A stretch of 64,000 bases of DNA from DASZUK01 sp035547695 (GTDB lineage Bacteria; Actinomycetota; Acidimicrobiia; Acidimicrobiales; RAAP-2): positions 62,001 to 126,000 of the forward strand of contig DASZUK010000062.1 of the NCBI GenBank assembly GCA_035547695.1, in the 5' to 3' direction. The position numbers and the translations under genes are program-made. The notes beneath the pieces were generated by a model that was not told where the DNA came from, made no database searches, and saw nothing but the letters and a program-made list of their open reading frames with translations. Of the stretch, positions 22,904 to 32,353 are shown one piece after another (position 1 is the first letter of the stretch; each line of letters opens with the position of its first letter).

Positions 22904-25900
22904 GGTTTCCTCCTTGTGGGGTTGTGCTGGCGGTGTGGGAGCAGTGCCGACGGGTCGTGAGCGACGGTGTTGACCGAGCGCGCCCCAGCGCAGCAGTGGA
23001 CCGATATGAGTGCCGGAGCGACCCGGGTCGGCGATCGCCCCCGGCAGGGGTCGACAGAGGCGCCCTGCAGGGCGGAGCGTGTGCCGCTTGCCGCCGATGA
23101 GGACGGTGATCGGCGCGGCCGCACCGGCGGCGGAGGTGACGACCACCTCGTCGTGGTCCACCTGCAGGTCGAGCCGATGGCCGCGGTAGGTCATGGTGAG
23201 CCCCATCCGCTCGATCTCTTCGGGGAGGGCGGGCTCCACCACGAGCATGTCGGCACGGACCTCAAGGCCGCTGTAGCAGCGACCGAGCAGGTCGATCGTC
23301 CCGGCCATGGCGCCCAGGTGGATTCCTTCCCTCGTCGTCCCACCCTGGATGTCGGCCATGTCGGCGGCGAGCGCGCCGGTGAGTTGGTGCCATGAGGCCC
23401 GCCGATCGGAGCGAGCGGTGACCCAGGCGTGGACGACCTTCGACAGCGTGGACCCGTGGGTGGTCCGCGCCGTGTAGTAGGCGATGGTGTTCTCGACGCA
23501 GGGCTCGGTGAGCTCATAGCCGAGCCGGGCGAAGACCTCCCGCAGCTCGGAGAGCGAGAAGAGGTAGAAGAGCATCAGGGTGTCCGCCTGCTTGGCCACC
23601 TGGTAGCGGCGTACGGTGTCGCCCTCGGCCTCCAAGATGAGGTCGAGCCGCCCGATATTGGCGTAGCGGGATCGGTAGGCGTCGAGATCGATCGGCTCGA
23701 GGCGTTCGTAGCCGGCGAACTGACTGATCACCCCTTCGTGGAACGGGACGGAGAGGCGACGCGAAACGTGGTCCAGTCTGAGCAACTCCTCGTCATCGAC
23801 GCCGAGACCGGCGAGCACGTCCCCGCGGCCCTGGCGGGTGAGCCGTTCGGCGAGCTCGACGACCCGAGCGCACAGCCAAGCGGCGAGGACGTTGGTATAG
23901 GCGTTGTCGTCGATACCAGGGGTATCGGTCCAGGGGTAGCCGTCGTGGAACTCATCGGGGCCCATGACCCCGCGGAGGTGGTACCGGTCGAGCTGCTCGT
24001 CGTAACTCGCCAGGTAGGCGAAGTGGCGGGCGACCTCGACGACGACCTCGGCGCCTTCCCCGAAGAAGAAGGCGTCGTCACCGGTCGTCTGCCAGTGCTG
24101 CCAGTAGTTGTAGGCAACGGCCAGGCCGACGTGGCGCTGGTGGGAGGAGCGATCGGCCACCCAGTGGCCCGATCGGGGGTTGAAGAGCATCGTGGGGGTG
24201 ACGTCGGATCCATCGCTCGCAGACTGCCAGGGAAAGCGGGCGCCGACCTCACCGGAGGCGACAGCCAGCCGCCGGGCCGATCCCAGCCGCCGGCCCCGGT
24301 AGCGGAGCAGTGCCCTACTGGAGCGGGGGAAGCGAAGGTTGAGTATCGGGAAGACGAACAGCTCGTCCCAGAAGACATGGCCGTCGTAGCCCTCCCCATG
24401 CAAGCCGCGTGCCCCGAGCCCGCAATCGAGGTCGGCGACAGCAGGCGTCGCGACCTGGAGGACGTGGTAGAGGTGGAGGTTCACTATCCCGGCCGGCCTG
24501 CCGGCGGCAGTGATCTCGATGGCCGCCTGCGACCACAACCGAGCCCAAGCGGCGCGCTGCGCGGCGACGAGTTCAACGAACCCCGGCGCCTCCACACACG
24601 CCCGACGGGCGGCACCAATGGGGTCGGAAATGGCTCGGTCCCGGCAGGTGTAGATGGCGGTGACCTTCTCTACGCAGCAACGGGCTCCGGCGACGATGGG
24701 GATGCGCCACTCGTGGGCGACGGCGTTTGGCGAACGTTGAAACACCGGGAGCCCCGAGGGCTGATCGGTCCTGGTGCTGGTGCTGGTGCTGGTGCGGGTG
24801 GCCTCGGCCACGAGCACGTCGGACTGAGTGGTGCGAGCCGCCAGCCACACTGCCCCGCCGGAGTCCTCGCCGGAGCTGACCAAGGAGAGATGACAGTGGG
24901 AGAGCAGGCGAGCCTCCGTCGTCTGATCGGCACAGCCGGTCGCGTCGATCCCCGAGCGGACGGAGAGCGTGCCTGACCAGTTCTCGGCTACCAGCTCCAC
25001 CTGCAAGGCGGCGAGGTGCGGGTTGGCCATTGACACCAAGCGCCGCTCGGTGACCGTGCTGCGACGCCCGTCTGGATCGACCACCCGGTAGCGGCGGCGC
25101 AGGACCCCACATCGCAGGTCCAGGCGTAGCTCCTGGTGTGAGACCTCGACTCCTGGCTCGCCAAGATAGGGACCGCCGTCGGCCGAGAACGTGAGGGGCA
25201 ACCAGTTGGGGGCCCGCACCATGGACTCTCGTTCGACGACGCCCCCGAGGACGTCGCTGTCCAGTCGGTTGTACAGCCCGGCCAGGTACGTGCCCGGGTA
25301 GTGCGTGCCATCGTCTTGTGCCCAGGTGGCGGCGCCCCGGGTGCCGAAGTAGCCGTTGGCAAGGGTGAGGAGCGTCTCGCGCATCCCTTCGCCATGCTCA
25401 TGGACCGGCCGGTAGTCGAGGTGCCAGCCGTCGGTCAGCGGTCCTGGCCCGACGAGTTCGAGCGCTCGAAGGTCCTCGACGACCAGACGCGCGCCGGCCG
25501 CCAAGAGCGCCTCGGGGCGGTGGTGATGATCGACGCCGACCACGGTGTGAAAGCGCCCGGCGTGGCCGGCGGCTACCCCGGCGATGGCGTCTTCGACGAC
25601 TGCTGCGTGCGCAGGATCGACGCCAAGGCGCCGGGCTGCCTCCAGGTAGACGGCGGGGTCGGGCTTCCCCCGAAGCGCCATTGCAGCCGCCACTTGGGCG
25701 TCAACGACCACATCGACGAAGGGCGCCAGGCCGGCCTGGGCGAGCACGTCGTGGCAGTGACGACTAGCAGAGACCACCGCCACCGACACCCCCGCGGCGT
25801 GCAGACACTCCAGAAGGCCTTCGGCACCTTCGAAGACTTGTGGGCCGTGCTCTTTCAGCAAGGTGGTGAAGCGCTCGTCCTTCTTCGTGGCGACGGCCCA

Positions 25901-26272
25901 TGCGCTCGACAGGCCAGCCGGATCCGACGGCTGCCCCTCGGGAAGGGCGATTCGGCGATCATCGAGCACATGGAGCACCCCGTCCAGGCGTGGCTCGCCG
26001 TCAACGAGGCGCCGGTAGTCGTCGCCGCTGAACACCGTCGGCCGGTCCCGGCCGCCCGATCGGGCGGCAATGTGGTCGAAGAGCTGGTCGAAAGTCTCGG
26101 TCCATGCGGCCTGATGCAAGCTGGCGGTGTCGGTGAGCACCCCATCCAGGTCGAAAAGGACTGCATCGAGCTCGGAGAGCGTGAGCACTGCGCCTCTGTT
26201 TTGAGGTGGGAGGGAGCGCCGGCGCGGCTTGGTCGAGTGCGCAGTTGGGTGAGCCAGATGGGCGCCGGTCAC
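22745..26272 (-). CDS. HAD beta-phosphoglucomutase-GH65 phosphorylase fusion, in frame with YHS domain
   Basis: An open frame of 1175 residues. Residues 30-270 are a HAD phosphatase/mutase domain (FDLDGVLTDTASLH, GKPDPAVYLEA, VVEDAIAGVAAG). Residues 285-1060 are a GH65 enzyme: VFWDELFVFPIL, GVMGPDEFHDG with the expected acid glutamate, and THGSTLSKVVHAW as phosphate site. Together they convert an alpha-linked disaccharide (trehalose, maltose or kojibiose class) to beta-glucose phosphate and on to glucose 6-phosphate. About 60 low-complexity residues then lead without a stop into a YHS domain, which also has its own start (22903). GTG 26272 overlaps the FtsH stop (GTGA). Confidence 0.85.
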   Translation of the reverse strand: MTGAHLAHPTAHSTKPRRRSLPPQNRGAVLTLSELDAVLFDLDGVLTDTASLHQAAWTETFDQLFDHIAARSGGRDRPTVFSGDDYRRLVDGEPRLDGVLHVLDDRRIALPEGQPSDPAGLSSAWAVATKKDERFTTLLKEHGPQVFEGAEGLLECLHAAGVSVAVVSASRHCHDVLAQAGLAPFVDVVVDAQVAAAMALRGKPDPAVYLEAARRLGVDPAHAAVVEDAIAGVAAGHAGRFHTVVGVDHHHRPEALLAAGARLVVEDLRALELVGPGPLTDGWHLDYRPVHEHGEGMRETLLTLANGYFGTRGAATWAQDDGTHYPGTYLAGLYNRLDSDVLGGVVERESMVRAPNWLPLTFSADGGPYLGEPGVEVSHQELRLDLRCGVLRRRYRVVDPDGRRSTVTERRLVSMANPHLAALQVELVAENWSGTLSVRSGIDATGCADQTTEARLLSHCHLSLVSSGEDSGGAVWLAARTTQSDVLVAEATRTSTSTSTRTDQPSGLPVFQRSPNAVAHEWRIPIVAGARCCVEKVTAIYTCRDRAISDPIGAARRACVEAPGFVELVAAQRAAWARLWSQAAIEITAAGRPAGIVNLHLYHVLQVATPAVADLDCGLGARGLHGEGYDGHVFWDELFVFPILNLRFPRSSRALLRYRGRRLGSARRLAVASGEVGARFPWQSASDGSDVTPTMLFNPRSGHWVADRSSHQRHVGLAVAYNYWQHWQTTGDDAFFFGEGAEVVVEVARHFAYLASYDEQLDRYHLRGVMGPDEFHDGYPWTDTPGIDDNAYTNVLAAWLCARVVELAERLTRQGRGDVLAGLGVDDEELLRLDHVSRRLSVPFHEGVISQFAGYERLEPIDLDAYRSRYANIGRLDLILEAEGDTVRRYQVAKQADTLMLFYLFSLSELREVFARLGYELTEPCVENTIAYYTARTTHGSTLSKVVHAWVTARSDRRASWHQLTGALAADMADIQGGTTREGIHLGAMAGTIDLLGRCYSGLEVRADMLVVEPALPEEIERMGLTMTYRGHRLDLQVDHDEVVVTSAAGAAAPITVLIGGKRHTLRPAGRLCRPLPGAIADPGRSGTHIGPLLRWGALGQHRRSRPVGTAPTPPAQPHKEETMATTTDPVCGMTIEESAAAGSAVYEGITYSFCSAACQERFEADPATYASGDR

Positions 26273-28266
26273 GGCGTTTCGTCCAGACCGCGGGCTGCCG
26301 CGGCCGCTCGGGGGGCTCGTGAGACACCTTCGTGCTCAGCGTTGGCGGCGGCGCGGCGGGGCGCGATGGTCATTGCCCGGTCGTCGCTGGGAGCCGCCTT
26401 GCCGATGATCTCATAGACAACTGCGCCGTCGACGGTTTCGTGGTCGACGAGCAGATCGACCAGATGTGACAGCTCGGGACGGTGGGTTTCGAGGAGTTCG
26501 ATGGCTTGGCGTTCGGCTTCGCGCACGAGACGTGCGACCTCGGTATCGATGGCGGCTTGGGTGGCCTCGGCGAAGGGCCGTGACGAGAGTTCTGCGCCGC
26601 CGCCGCCGAGGAACAGCGACCCCCCTTGGGGGTAGCTGACAGGTCCGAGGGCCGGGGACAGTCCGAACTCCCGGATCATCTTGGTGGCCAGATCGGTGGC
26701 TTGGGCCAGGTCGTTGGCTGCCCCGGTCGATCCCTGGCCGAGCTCAACCAGTTCGGCGGCTCTCCCTCCGAGGCGGACCGCCAGGGCGTCGTCGAGGTAG
26801 TCCTGACCGTAGAGGTGCCGTTCGACCAGAGGCAGCTGCTCGGTGACGCCGAGGGTCTGGCCGGCCGGGAGGATAGTGACCTTGGCGACGGGGTCGGCGT
26901 GGGCCGACAGCGCGGCGACCAGGGCATGGCCGGCTTCGTGGACGGCCACGGCGTGTTTTTCCTCGGGTAGCAGCACGTTGGAACCCTCGCGGCGGCCCAG
27001 GAGGATGCGGTCGCGGGCCCGCTCAAAGTCGGCGGCGTCGAGGACGTCGCGTCGGTCACGCACGGCCCAGATGGCCGCTTCGTTGACCAGGTTTGCCAGA
27101 TCGGCACCGGAGAAGCCTGGAGTGCCTCGGGCGACGACGGACAGGTCGACATCGGCATCGAGGCGCTTCCCGTGACTGTGCACCCCAAGGATCGCTTCTC
27201 GGTCGGCCAGGGTGGGCAGGGGGATGGTGATCTGACGGTCGAAGCGTCCGGGGCGCAGCAAGGCGGGATCGAGAACCTCGGGACGGTTGGTGGCGGCGAG
27301 CACCACGATGCCCGAGACCGGATCGAAGCCGTCCATCTCGGAGAGCAGTTGGTTGAGGGTTTGCTCGCGTTCGTCGTTGGAGACGATCGCTCCCGCTCCT
27401 CCCCGACGTTGGCCGATGGCGTCGATCTCGTCGACGAACACGATGGCGGGTGCCCGCTTCCGGGCCTCGGCGAACAGGTCGCGGACTCGGGCGGCGCCGA
27501 CCCCGACGAACATCTCGACGAAGCTGGAGCCGGCGACGGAGAAGAACGTCACCCCGGCCTCGCCGGCTACGGCCCGGGCCAGGAGCGTCTTGCCGGTCCC
27601 GGGCGGCCCGATCATGAGCACTCCCTTGGGGGCGCTCGCCCCGACCCGGCGGTAGCGGTCAGGTTGGCGTAGGAAGTCGACGATCTCGGCCACTTCGGCC
27701 TTCACCCCTTCGTAGCCGGCGACGTCGGCGAAGGTGGTGTCGGGGTGCTCTGCGTCGAAGACTTTGGCCTTGGACTTCCCGACGCCCATCGCTCCCTGCA
27801 TCTGGCCGGCCGCTCCTTTCGACATGCGTCGCCACAGCCACCAGATGAGCGCGAACGGCACCAGCAGGATCAGCCAGGAGAGCACTTGGGAGCCGAAGCT
27901 CGACGACGGCTGCGACGCCACGATCGAAACGTTCGCCTTCTCCAGGCGGTTCAGCAAGGCGGAGCCGGCAAGCTCTACGGGGATCTGGGTCGTGAAGTCG
28001 TGACCGTTGCGTAGCCCTCCCGAGGCGGTGCCGTTCGAGGAGATGGTGACCGACTTGATCTGCTTGGTGTCGACGTCGGAGATGAACTGGGAGTACGTGA
28101 GGTTGTGGGTGGGGGTGCTCTTGGGTAGGCCGGGGAGGACGAACCACAGCACCATGAATGCCGCGATCGGGAGCAGCCACAGCCAGTGGCGCCACGCAGG
28201 TGGGGGTGGTGGCGCGGTCGGGACTGGGCGGTCGCCGGGCGGCGGGGATTGGGCCTGGTTGGTCAC
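26269..28266 (-). CDS. ftsH: FtsH-type membrane AAA+ zinc protease
   Basis: A 665-residue protein of usual family length. Two helices (about 30-46 and 129-146) flank the small external domain; the AAA+ core has Walker A GPPGTGKT (220-227), Walker B VFVDEIDA (276-283) and the SRH region ATNRPEVLDPALLRPGRFDR; the protease site is HEAGH (443-447). GTG 28266 overlaps the stop of the copper ATPase gene, and its own stop overlaps the HAD-GH65 start. It is probably an extra FtsH copy linked to metal or envelope stress, since it lies inside a copper operon and not in the housekeeping context. Confidence 0.92.
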   Translation of the reverse strand: MTNQAQSPPPGDRPVPTAPPPPPAWRHWLWLLPIAAFMVLWFVLPGLPKSTPTHNLTYSQFISDVDTKQIKSVTISSNGTASGGLRNGHDFTTQIPVELAGSALLNRLEKANVSIVASQPSSSFGSQVLSWLILLVPFALIWWLWRRMSKGAAGQMQGAMGVGKSKAKVFDAEHPDTTFADVAGYEGVKAEVAEIVDFLRQPDRYRRVGASAPKGVLMIGPPGTGKTLLARAVAGEAGVTFFSVAGSSFVEMFVGVGAARVRDLFAEARKRAPAIVFVDEIDAIGQRRGGAGAIVSNDEREQTLNQLLSEMDGFDPVSGIVVLAATNRPEVLDPALLRPGRFDRQITIPLPTLADREAILGVHSHGKRLDADVDLSVVARGTPGFSGADLANLVNEAAIWAVRDRRDVLDAADFERARDRILLGRREGSNVLLPEEKHAVAVHEAGHALVAALSAHADPVAKVTILPAGQTLGVTEQLPLVERHLYGQDYLDDALAVRLGGRAAELVELGQGSTGAANDLAQATDLATKMIREFGLSPALGPVSYPQGGSLFLGGGGAELSSRPFAEATQAAIDTEVARLVREAERQAIELLETHRPELSHLVDLLVDHETVDGAVVYEIIGKAAPSDDRAMTIAPRRAAANAEHEGVSRAPRAAAAARGLDETP

Positions 28267-31190
28267 CGGCTCTGCCTTTCCATGGCCAAAGGCCGTTGGT
28301 GGCCCGAAGGGTCCTGTCCGTCGGGGAGGGATGGCGTGACAGCAGGCCGACGGTCGAGGTGGACGGTTTTGGCACCGCGCAGCCGGTTGGCATTGGTCAC
28401 CACCGACAGCGATGAGAGAGCCATCGCTGCTGCGGCGATCATGGGGGAGAGGACGATCCCGAACAGCGGGTAGAGCAGGCCAGCGGCAATGGGGATGCCG
28501 AGGGCGTTGTAGCCGAAGGCGAGGATCAGGTTCTCGCGGATGTTGGCCATGGTGGCCCGGGAGATGCCGATGGCGGTGACCACCCCGGCGACCGAGCCGG
28601 ACATGAGGGTGACGTCGGCGGCCTCGATGGCGATGTCGGTGCCCGTGCCGATGGCCAGACCGACGTCGGCCTGGGCGAGGGCAGGGGCGTCGTTGATGCC
28701 GTCGCCGACCATGCCCACCTTTCGCCCTTCACCTTGGAGCCGGGCGACTTCGGCGGCCTTGTCTTCGGGGCGGACCTCGGCCAGGATCCGGTCGATCCCG
28801 ACCTTTCGGGCGACGGCCTCTGCGGTGCTGTGCGCGTCGCCGGTGATCATCACCACCTCCAGCCCGAGGCGCTGGAGGGCGCCGATGGCGGCGACGGAGT
28901 CGTCCTTGATGGGATCGGCCACCGCGACCACCCCTGCCGCCTGTCCGTCGACGGCGACGAGCATGGCGGTCTTCCCTTCAGCGGCGAGCGTTGCCGCCAC
29001 GGCGGGGAGACGGGCGGGGTCGATACCGGCACCCTTGAGCAGTCGGAGGTTGCCGACCAGTACCCGGCGGCCCTCGACGGTGGCGGCGACACCTTGGCCG
29101 GTGACCGACGCGAAGTCGTCGGCTCGCGACGGTGCCAGGCCTCGGGCGGCGGCGCCGGCGACGATGGCTGCGGCCAGCGGATGCTCGGAGTCGCCCTCCA
29201 CCGCGGCTACGAGACGTACCAGGTCGTCGGCGTCGAACCCAGCCGAGGGGACGACATCGGTGAGGACGGGATGGCCGGCGGTGATCGTGCCGGTCTTGTC
29301 CATCACCATGGTGTCGAGCCCCCGGGAGGTCTCGATGGCCTCGGCGTTGCGGAACAGGATCCCGTGCTGGGCGCCCTTGCCGGTGCCGACCATGATGGCC
29401 AAGGGGGTAGCCAGGCCCAGCGCGCACGGGCAGGCGATGATGAGCACGGCGATGGCGGTGATCAGGGCATAGGTGAACACCGGCGCCGGTCCGGCCACGT
29501 ACCACAGGGCGAAGGCGCCGAGGGCGACGTAGAACACTGCCGGGACGAACACCGCGGAGATCTGGTCGACCAGGCGCTGGATGGGCGCCCGGGACGCCTG
29601 GGCTCGCCGCACCATGTCCACGATCTGGGCCAGCACGCTGTCGGCGCCCACCGCGGTGGCCCGGACCCGTAGCGACCCGGTGCCGTTGATCGTCGCCCCG
29701 GTCACCGGATCGCCCGGGTCCTTCTCGACGGGGACCGGCTCCCCGGTGATCATGGCCTCGTCGACGACCGAGTGCCCTTCGACCACCTTGCCGTCGACGG
29801 GGATCTTCTCGCCGGGGTGGACGAGGACCACGTCACCGGTGTGCACCTCCTCGATCGGCACCTCGATCTCGGTGCCGTTGCGCTCGACCGTGGCCGTCCT
29901 GGCCCGCAGGCCGAGTAGCGCTCGTATGGCCTCACCGGTGCCGGCCTTGGCCCGCACCTCGAACAGCCGGCCGAGCAGGATCAGGGTCAGGATGAAGCCG
30001 ACCTCCTCGAAGTAGACGCCGCGGACCTTGGCCGGGGCGAAGGAGGGGGCGACCGTGACCACCAGGCTGTAGAGGTAGGCGGCGCACGCACCGATGGTGA
30101 CCAGCGAGTTCATGTCCGGGCTGCGGTGGGCCAGCCCCAACCAGCCGGTACGGTGGATCGGCCAGCCGGTGTAGACGAAGACCGGAGTGATCAGCCCCAG
30201 CCCGAACCACGGGTTGATGAGGATCGGCGGCAACCAGCTGGCGTCGAAGAAGTCGTGGGCCATCACTCCGAACAACACCGGCAGCGTTAACACCGCGCCG
30301 AGGACCACCCGCAGCAGCAGGTCCCTGCTCTCCGCCCGGCGCTCCGCCGCCTCGGCGTCCTCGCCCGGCTCGGGTTGGGGTTCCGCCGCTGAATCCGGCA
30401 CGATCGGCGGCACGATGTCGGTCACGTCGATCGTGCCGTGCAGCATGCCCATCCCGCAGCGGAACTCGTGACTCCCCGGGCTCAGCGCCGGCAGGTCGAT
30501 GTCCGTCGTGTCACCCGACGCCAAGGTGGCATCAACTCCGGCGTCGGGGATGAGCACCCGCTCCGAGCATGGGCCATCGTCGCGGCGGTCGAAGCGCATT
30601 CGGATGGGCACGCCGGCTCGGGCCAGGACTCGCGACGGTTGGTAGCCACCGTCGACCACGACGCTGATCTCCTGTACGCCGCTATCGGCCACCATCGCCG
30701 CCGTCACTTCGCTGGGGACCGGCGCGGGCATCAGCTTCTCGTGCTTGCCGGGATCGTCCCCGCCAACTCGGCTCTGATCGGAAAATCCCTGCTCGGGTAG
30801 GTCGATGCCCGAGACCGCGTCTTCGACCACGAGCATCCCGTGGATCATGTTCATCCCGCACGAGAAGCCGTACTCGCCGGCCTTTTGTGGGGTGAGCTCC
30901 AGAGCCGACTGGCCGAACGCCGGAAGCTCTGCGCTCGCTCCGAAATCGGGGAACACAACTTTCGACGTGCAATCACCGCTCTCCTGGCGGTCGAAGACCA
31001 GCCGGACCGGCAGACCGGCCCGGACTCGGATCCGGTTCGGGCTGTACCCGCCACGGACGGTCACTCGGACCTCTTGCACGCCGGCGGCCACCGTGGCTTC
31101 GACCGTCTTCTTCGGCCCGAAGAACCACCACCCCAAGATGCCTGCCACCGCCACGTCCGCGACGATCACCCCGATGTCCGACCCATTCAC
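28263..31190 (-). CDS. Copper P1B ATPase with two N-terminal cupredoxin-like domains
   Basis: A 975-residue transporter. After one helix (about 6-24) come two domains of roughly 90 residues, each of cupredoxin type, ending FSCGMNMIHGML and FRCGMGMLHGTI, where Cys, Met and His are likely copper ligands. They replace the usual HMA domains. The P1B core follows: TGEPVPVEK, CPC at 587-589 in IACPCALGLATP, DKTGT phosphorylation site, SEHPLA nucleotide site and GDGINDAPAL. CPC indicates Cu(I) or Ag(I) export. A CsoR-like palindrome lies 27 bases upstream of the ATG at 31190. It heads the operon with FtsH, HAD-GH65 and YHS. Confidence 0.9.
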   Translation of the reverse strand: MNGSDIGVIVADVAVAGILGWWFFGPKKTVEATVAAGVQEVRVTVRGGYSPNRIRVRAGLPVRLVFDRQESGDCTSKVVFPDFGASAELPAFGQSALELTPQKAGEYGFSCGMNMIHGMLVVEDAVSGIDLPEQGFSDQSRVGGDDPGKHEKLMPAPVPSEVTAAMVADSGVQEISVVVDGGYQPSRVLARAGVPIRMRFDRRDDGPCSERVLIPDAGVDATLASGDTTDIDLPALSPGSHEFRCGMGMLHGTIDVTDIVPPIVPDSAAEPQPEPGEDAEAAERRAESRDLLLRVVLGAVLTLPVLFGVMAHDFFDASWLPPILINPWFGLGLITPVFVYTGWPIHRTGWLGLAHRSPDMNSLVTIGACAAYLYSLVVTVAPSFAPAKVRGVYFEEVGFILTLILLGRLFEVRAKAGTGEAIRALLGLRARTATVERNGTEIEVPIEEVHTGDVVLVHPGEKIPVDGKVVEGHSVVDEAMITGEPVPVEKDPGDPVTGATINGTGSLRVRATAVGADSVLAQIVDMVRRAQASRAPIQRLVDQISAVFVPAVFYVALGAFALWYVAGPAPVFTYALITAIAVLIIACPCALGLATPLAIMVGTGKGAQHGILFRNAEAIETSRGLDTMVMDKTGTITAGHPVLTDVVPSAGFDADDLVRLVAAVEGDSEHPLAAAIVAGAAARGLAPSRADDFASVTGQGVAATVEGRRVLVGNLRLLKGAGIDPARLPAVAATLAAEGKTAMLVAVDGQAAGVVAVADPIKDDSVAAIGALQRLGLEVVMITGDAHSTAEAVARKVGIDRILAEVRPEDKAAEVARLQGEGRKVGMVGDGINDAPALAQADVGLAIGTGTDIAIEAADVTLMSGSVAGVVTAIGISRATMANIRENLILAFGYNALGIPIAAGLLYPLFGIVLSPMIAAAAMALSSLSVVTNANRLRGAKTVHLDRRPAVTPSLPDGQDPSGHQRPLAMERQSR

Positions 31191-31216
31191 GATCCCGTCT
31201 CCTCCCGGCCGGCTAG

Positions 31217-31240
31217 TACCCTATACCCGTATAAGGTACA
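31217..31240. promoter_or_regulatory. CsoR-like palindrome upstream of cupredoxin-P1B ATPase
   Basis: Two 12-base halves, GTACCCTATACC and CGTATAAGGTAC, are reverse complements at 10 of 12 positions. The site lies just upstream of the ATPase gene and next to the DoxX gene end. CsoR repressors bind GC-centred TAC/GTA dyads of this kind, and a CsoR gene is 1.1 kb away. Confidence 0.6.
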
Positions 31241-31243
31241 GGC

Positions 31244-31858
31244 TTACCGATGTTGACCTTCTGCCGAACGACGCTCGGCCGGGAGCGCCGGCACCGGTTG
31301 GGGCTGGGCTGGCGCTGGCCGGCGCATCTCGGCCACCCACCACCACCACGAGATCCGCTTCTCCAGGTAGTAGTCGACGCTCCAGCGGGCTGGACCGGCG
31401 TAGTAGCTCAGGGCCAGCAGGCCCACGAAGACCACGGCATAGATGATGCCCGTGCCGATGTCGGAGGCCCCCGAGGTGTAGGGCCCGCCGAAGCCCTCGG
31501 CCGTGGCCCAGATCAGCACGCTGAAGATGGCAGCGGCGATGTAGGTGAGCTTGCGGGCGAAACCGAAGATCAACGCCAGCGCGATGAGCGTCTCCGCCGT
31601 CGCCACCAGGTCCACGAAGAGATTCGTCCGCGGGTGCTGGAGATTGATCCAGAAATCGAACCATGGCCGGAGCCAGCCGGGCTGGCCTTGGGCCGTACCC
31701 ATGATCGTGCTCATGTAGTCGGAGCGAAACCCTGGCAACCACTTGAGGATGGCGTCGATCAACCAGATCAGCCCGAAGCTGATCCGCAACGCATCCTTGG
31801 GCCACATCGACTTCACCTGGGGCTCGACCCCGGCCGGCTCTGGCGATATCGCGGTCAT
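31244..31858 (-). CDS. DoxX-like four-helix membrane protein
   Basis: A 204-residue protein. The start at 31858 has GGGAGG 6 bases upstream; in-frame extension to 31906 would add a segment that matches a duplicated leader. Four helices (about 23-40, 80-100, 108-126, 132-150) with FGLIWLIDAILKWLPGF and ETLIALALIFGFARKLTYI fit the DoxX family of small membrane oxidoreductase subunits. The tail is Pro/Ala-rich. The family is often found with stress or thiol genes; here the promoter shares a CsoR-like dyad with the second P1B ATPase, so metal-responsive expression is likely. Confidence 0.75.
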   Translation of the reverse strand: MTAISPEPAGVEPQVKSMWPKDALRISFGLIWLIDAILKWLPGFRSDYMSTIMGTAQGQPGWLRPWFDFWINLQHPRTNLFVDLVATAETLIALALIFGFARKLTYIAAAIFSVLIWATAEGFGGPYTSGASDIGTGIIYAVVFVGLLALSYYAGPARWSVDYYLEKRISWWWWVAEMRRPAPAQPQPVPALPAERRSAEGQHR

Positions 31859-31861
31859 GGT

Positions 31862-31962
31862 CTGCCTCCCTTCCACTCGGCTGTCCACGGCGTTGGTTCG
31901 CACCATGGCCACCAGCCTGACCAGGGATACCCCTAGCGGGTAGGGGCTTTGGGCCCTAATCC
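31862..31962 (-). promoter_or_regulatory. Promoter/leader block with CCCCTA-N5-TAGGGG dyad, copy B
   Basis: The dyad CCCCTA (31930-31935) N5 TAGGGG (31941-31946) lies 72 bases before the DoxX start. Read on the minus strand, the 101-base block aligns with 35330-35430 on the plus strand with about 80% identity by hand count, including GGGCCCAAAGCCCCTACCC. It is a CsoR-type operator in a duplicated promoter and leader. Confidence 0.6.
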
Positions 31963-32074
31963 TTCGTCGATCCTTCCAGGTCCCCGATGTGACCAAAGGC
32001 CCTACCCCCTACCCGTATCTGGCGGCACCATAGACGTAGTGGTCCCGACCGCGGGACCCCAGGAGGTGGTCGTG

Positions 32075-32353
32075 ATGATGCTCTGGTACGGCGGCGGTGG
32101 CTGGTCGTTCTGGGAAGTGGGCCTGATGTGGGTCGGCATGATTGCGTTCTGGGCGCTCATTATCTGGGCGGTCTACGCGCTGGTCTCCACGGCGTTCCAC
32201 CGAGGGTCGGCCAACGACCGGCGGGACGACGCTCGCCGGATCCTCGACGAGCGGCTCGCCAAAGGCGAGATCGATTCCGAGGAGTACCGACGAATCGTTG
32301 ACGAACTGTCGGGGAAGCCTCGCAGCGACACGCATGCAGGAGGTGCTCGATGA
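32075..32353 (+). CDS. Small membrane protein with SHOCT domain
   Basis: A 92-residue protein. AGGAGG (32061-32066) is 8 bases before the ATG at 32075. One or two hydrophobic helices (about 13-40) come first, and the C-terminal 35 residues, ARRILDERLAKGEIDSEEYR, are a SHOCT motif, a short helical domain that mediates oligomer contacts. The stop overlaps the CsoR start (ATGA). A CAAAGGCCCTACCCCC stretch upstream (31995-32010) resembles the metal-responsive promoters nearby. It probably works with the copper genes, but its function is unknown. Confidence 0.8.
   Translation: MMLWYGGGGWSFWEVGLMWVGMIAFWALIIWAVYALVSTAFHRGSANDRRDDARRILDERLAKGEIDSEEYRRIVDELSGKPRSDTHAGGAR

Noticed and set aside
23429..24976. 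Plus-strand frame of 515 codons opposite the GH65 gene
   Set aside because: Antisense shadow; all GH65 motifs lie on the minus strand.
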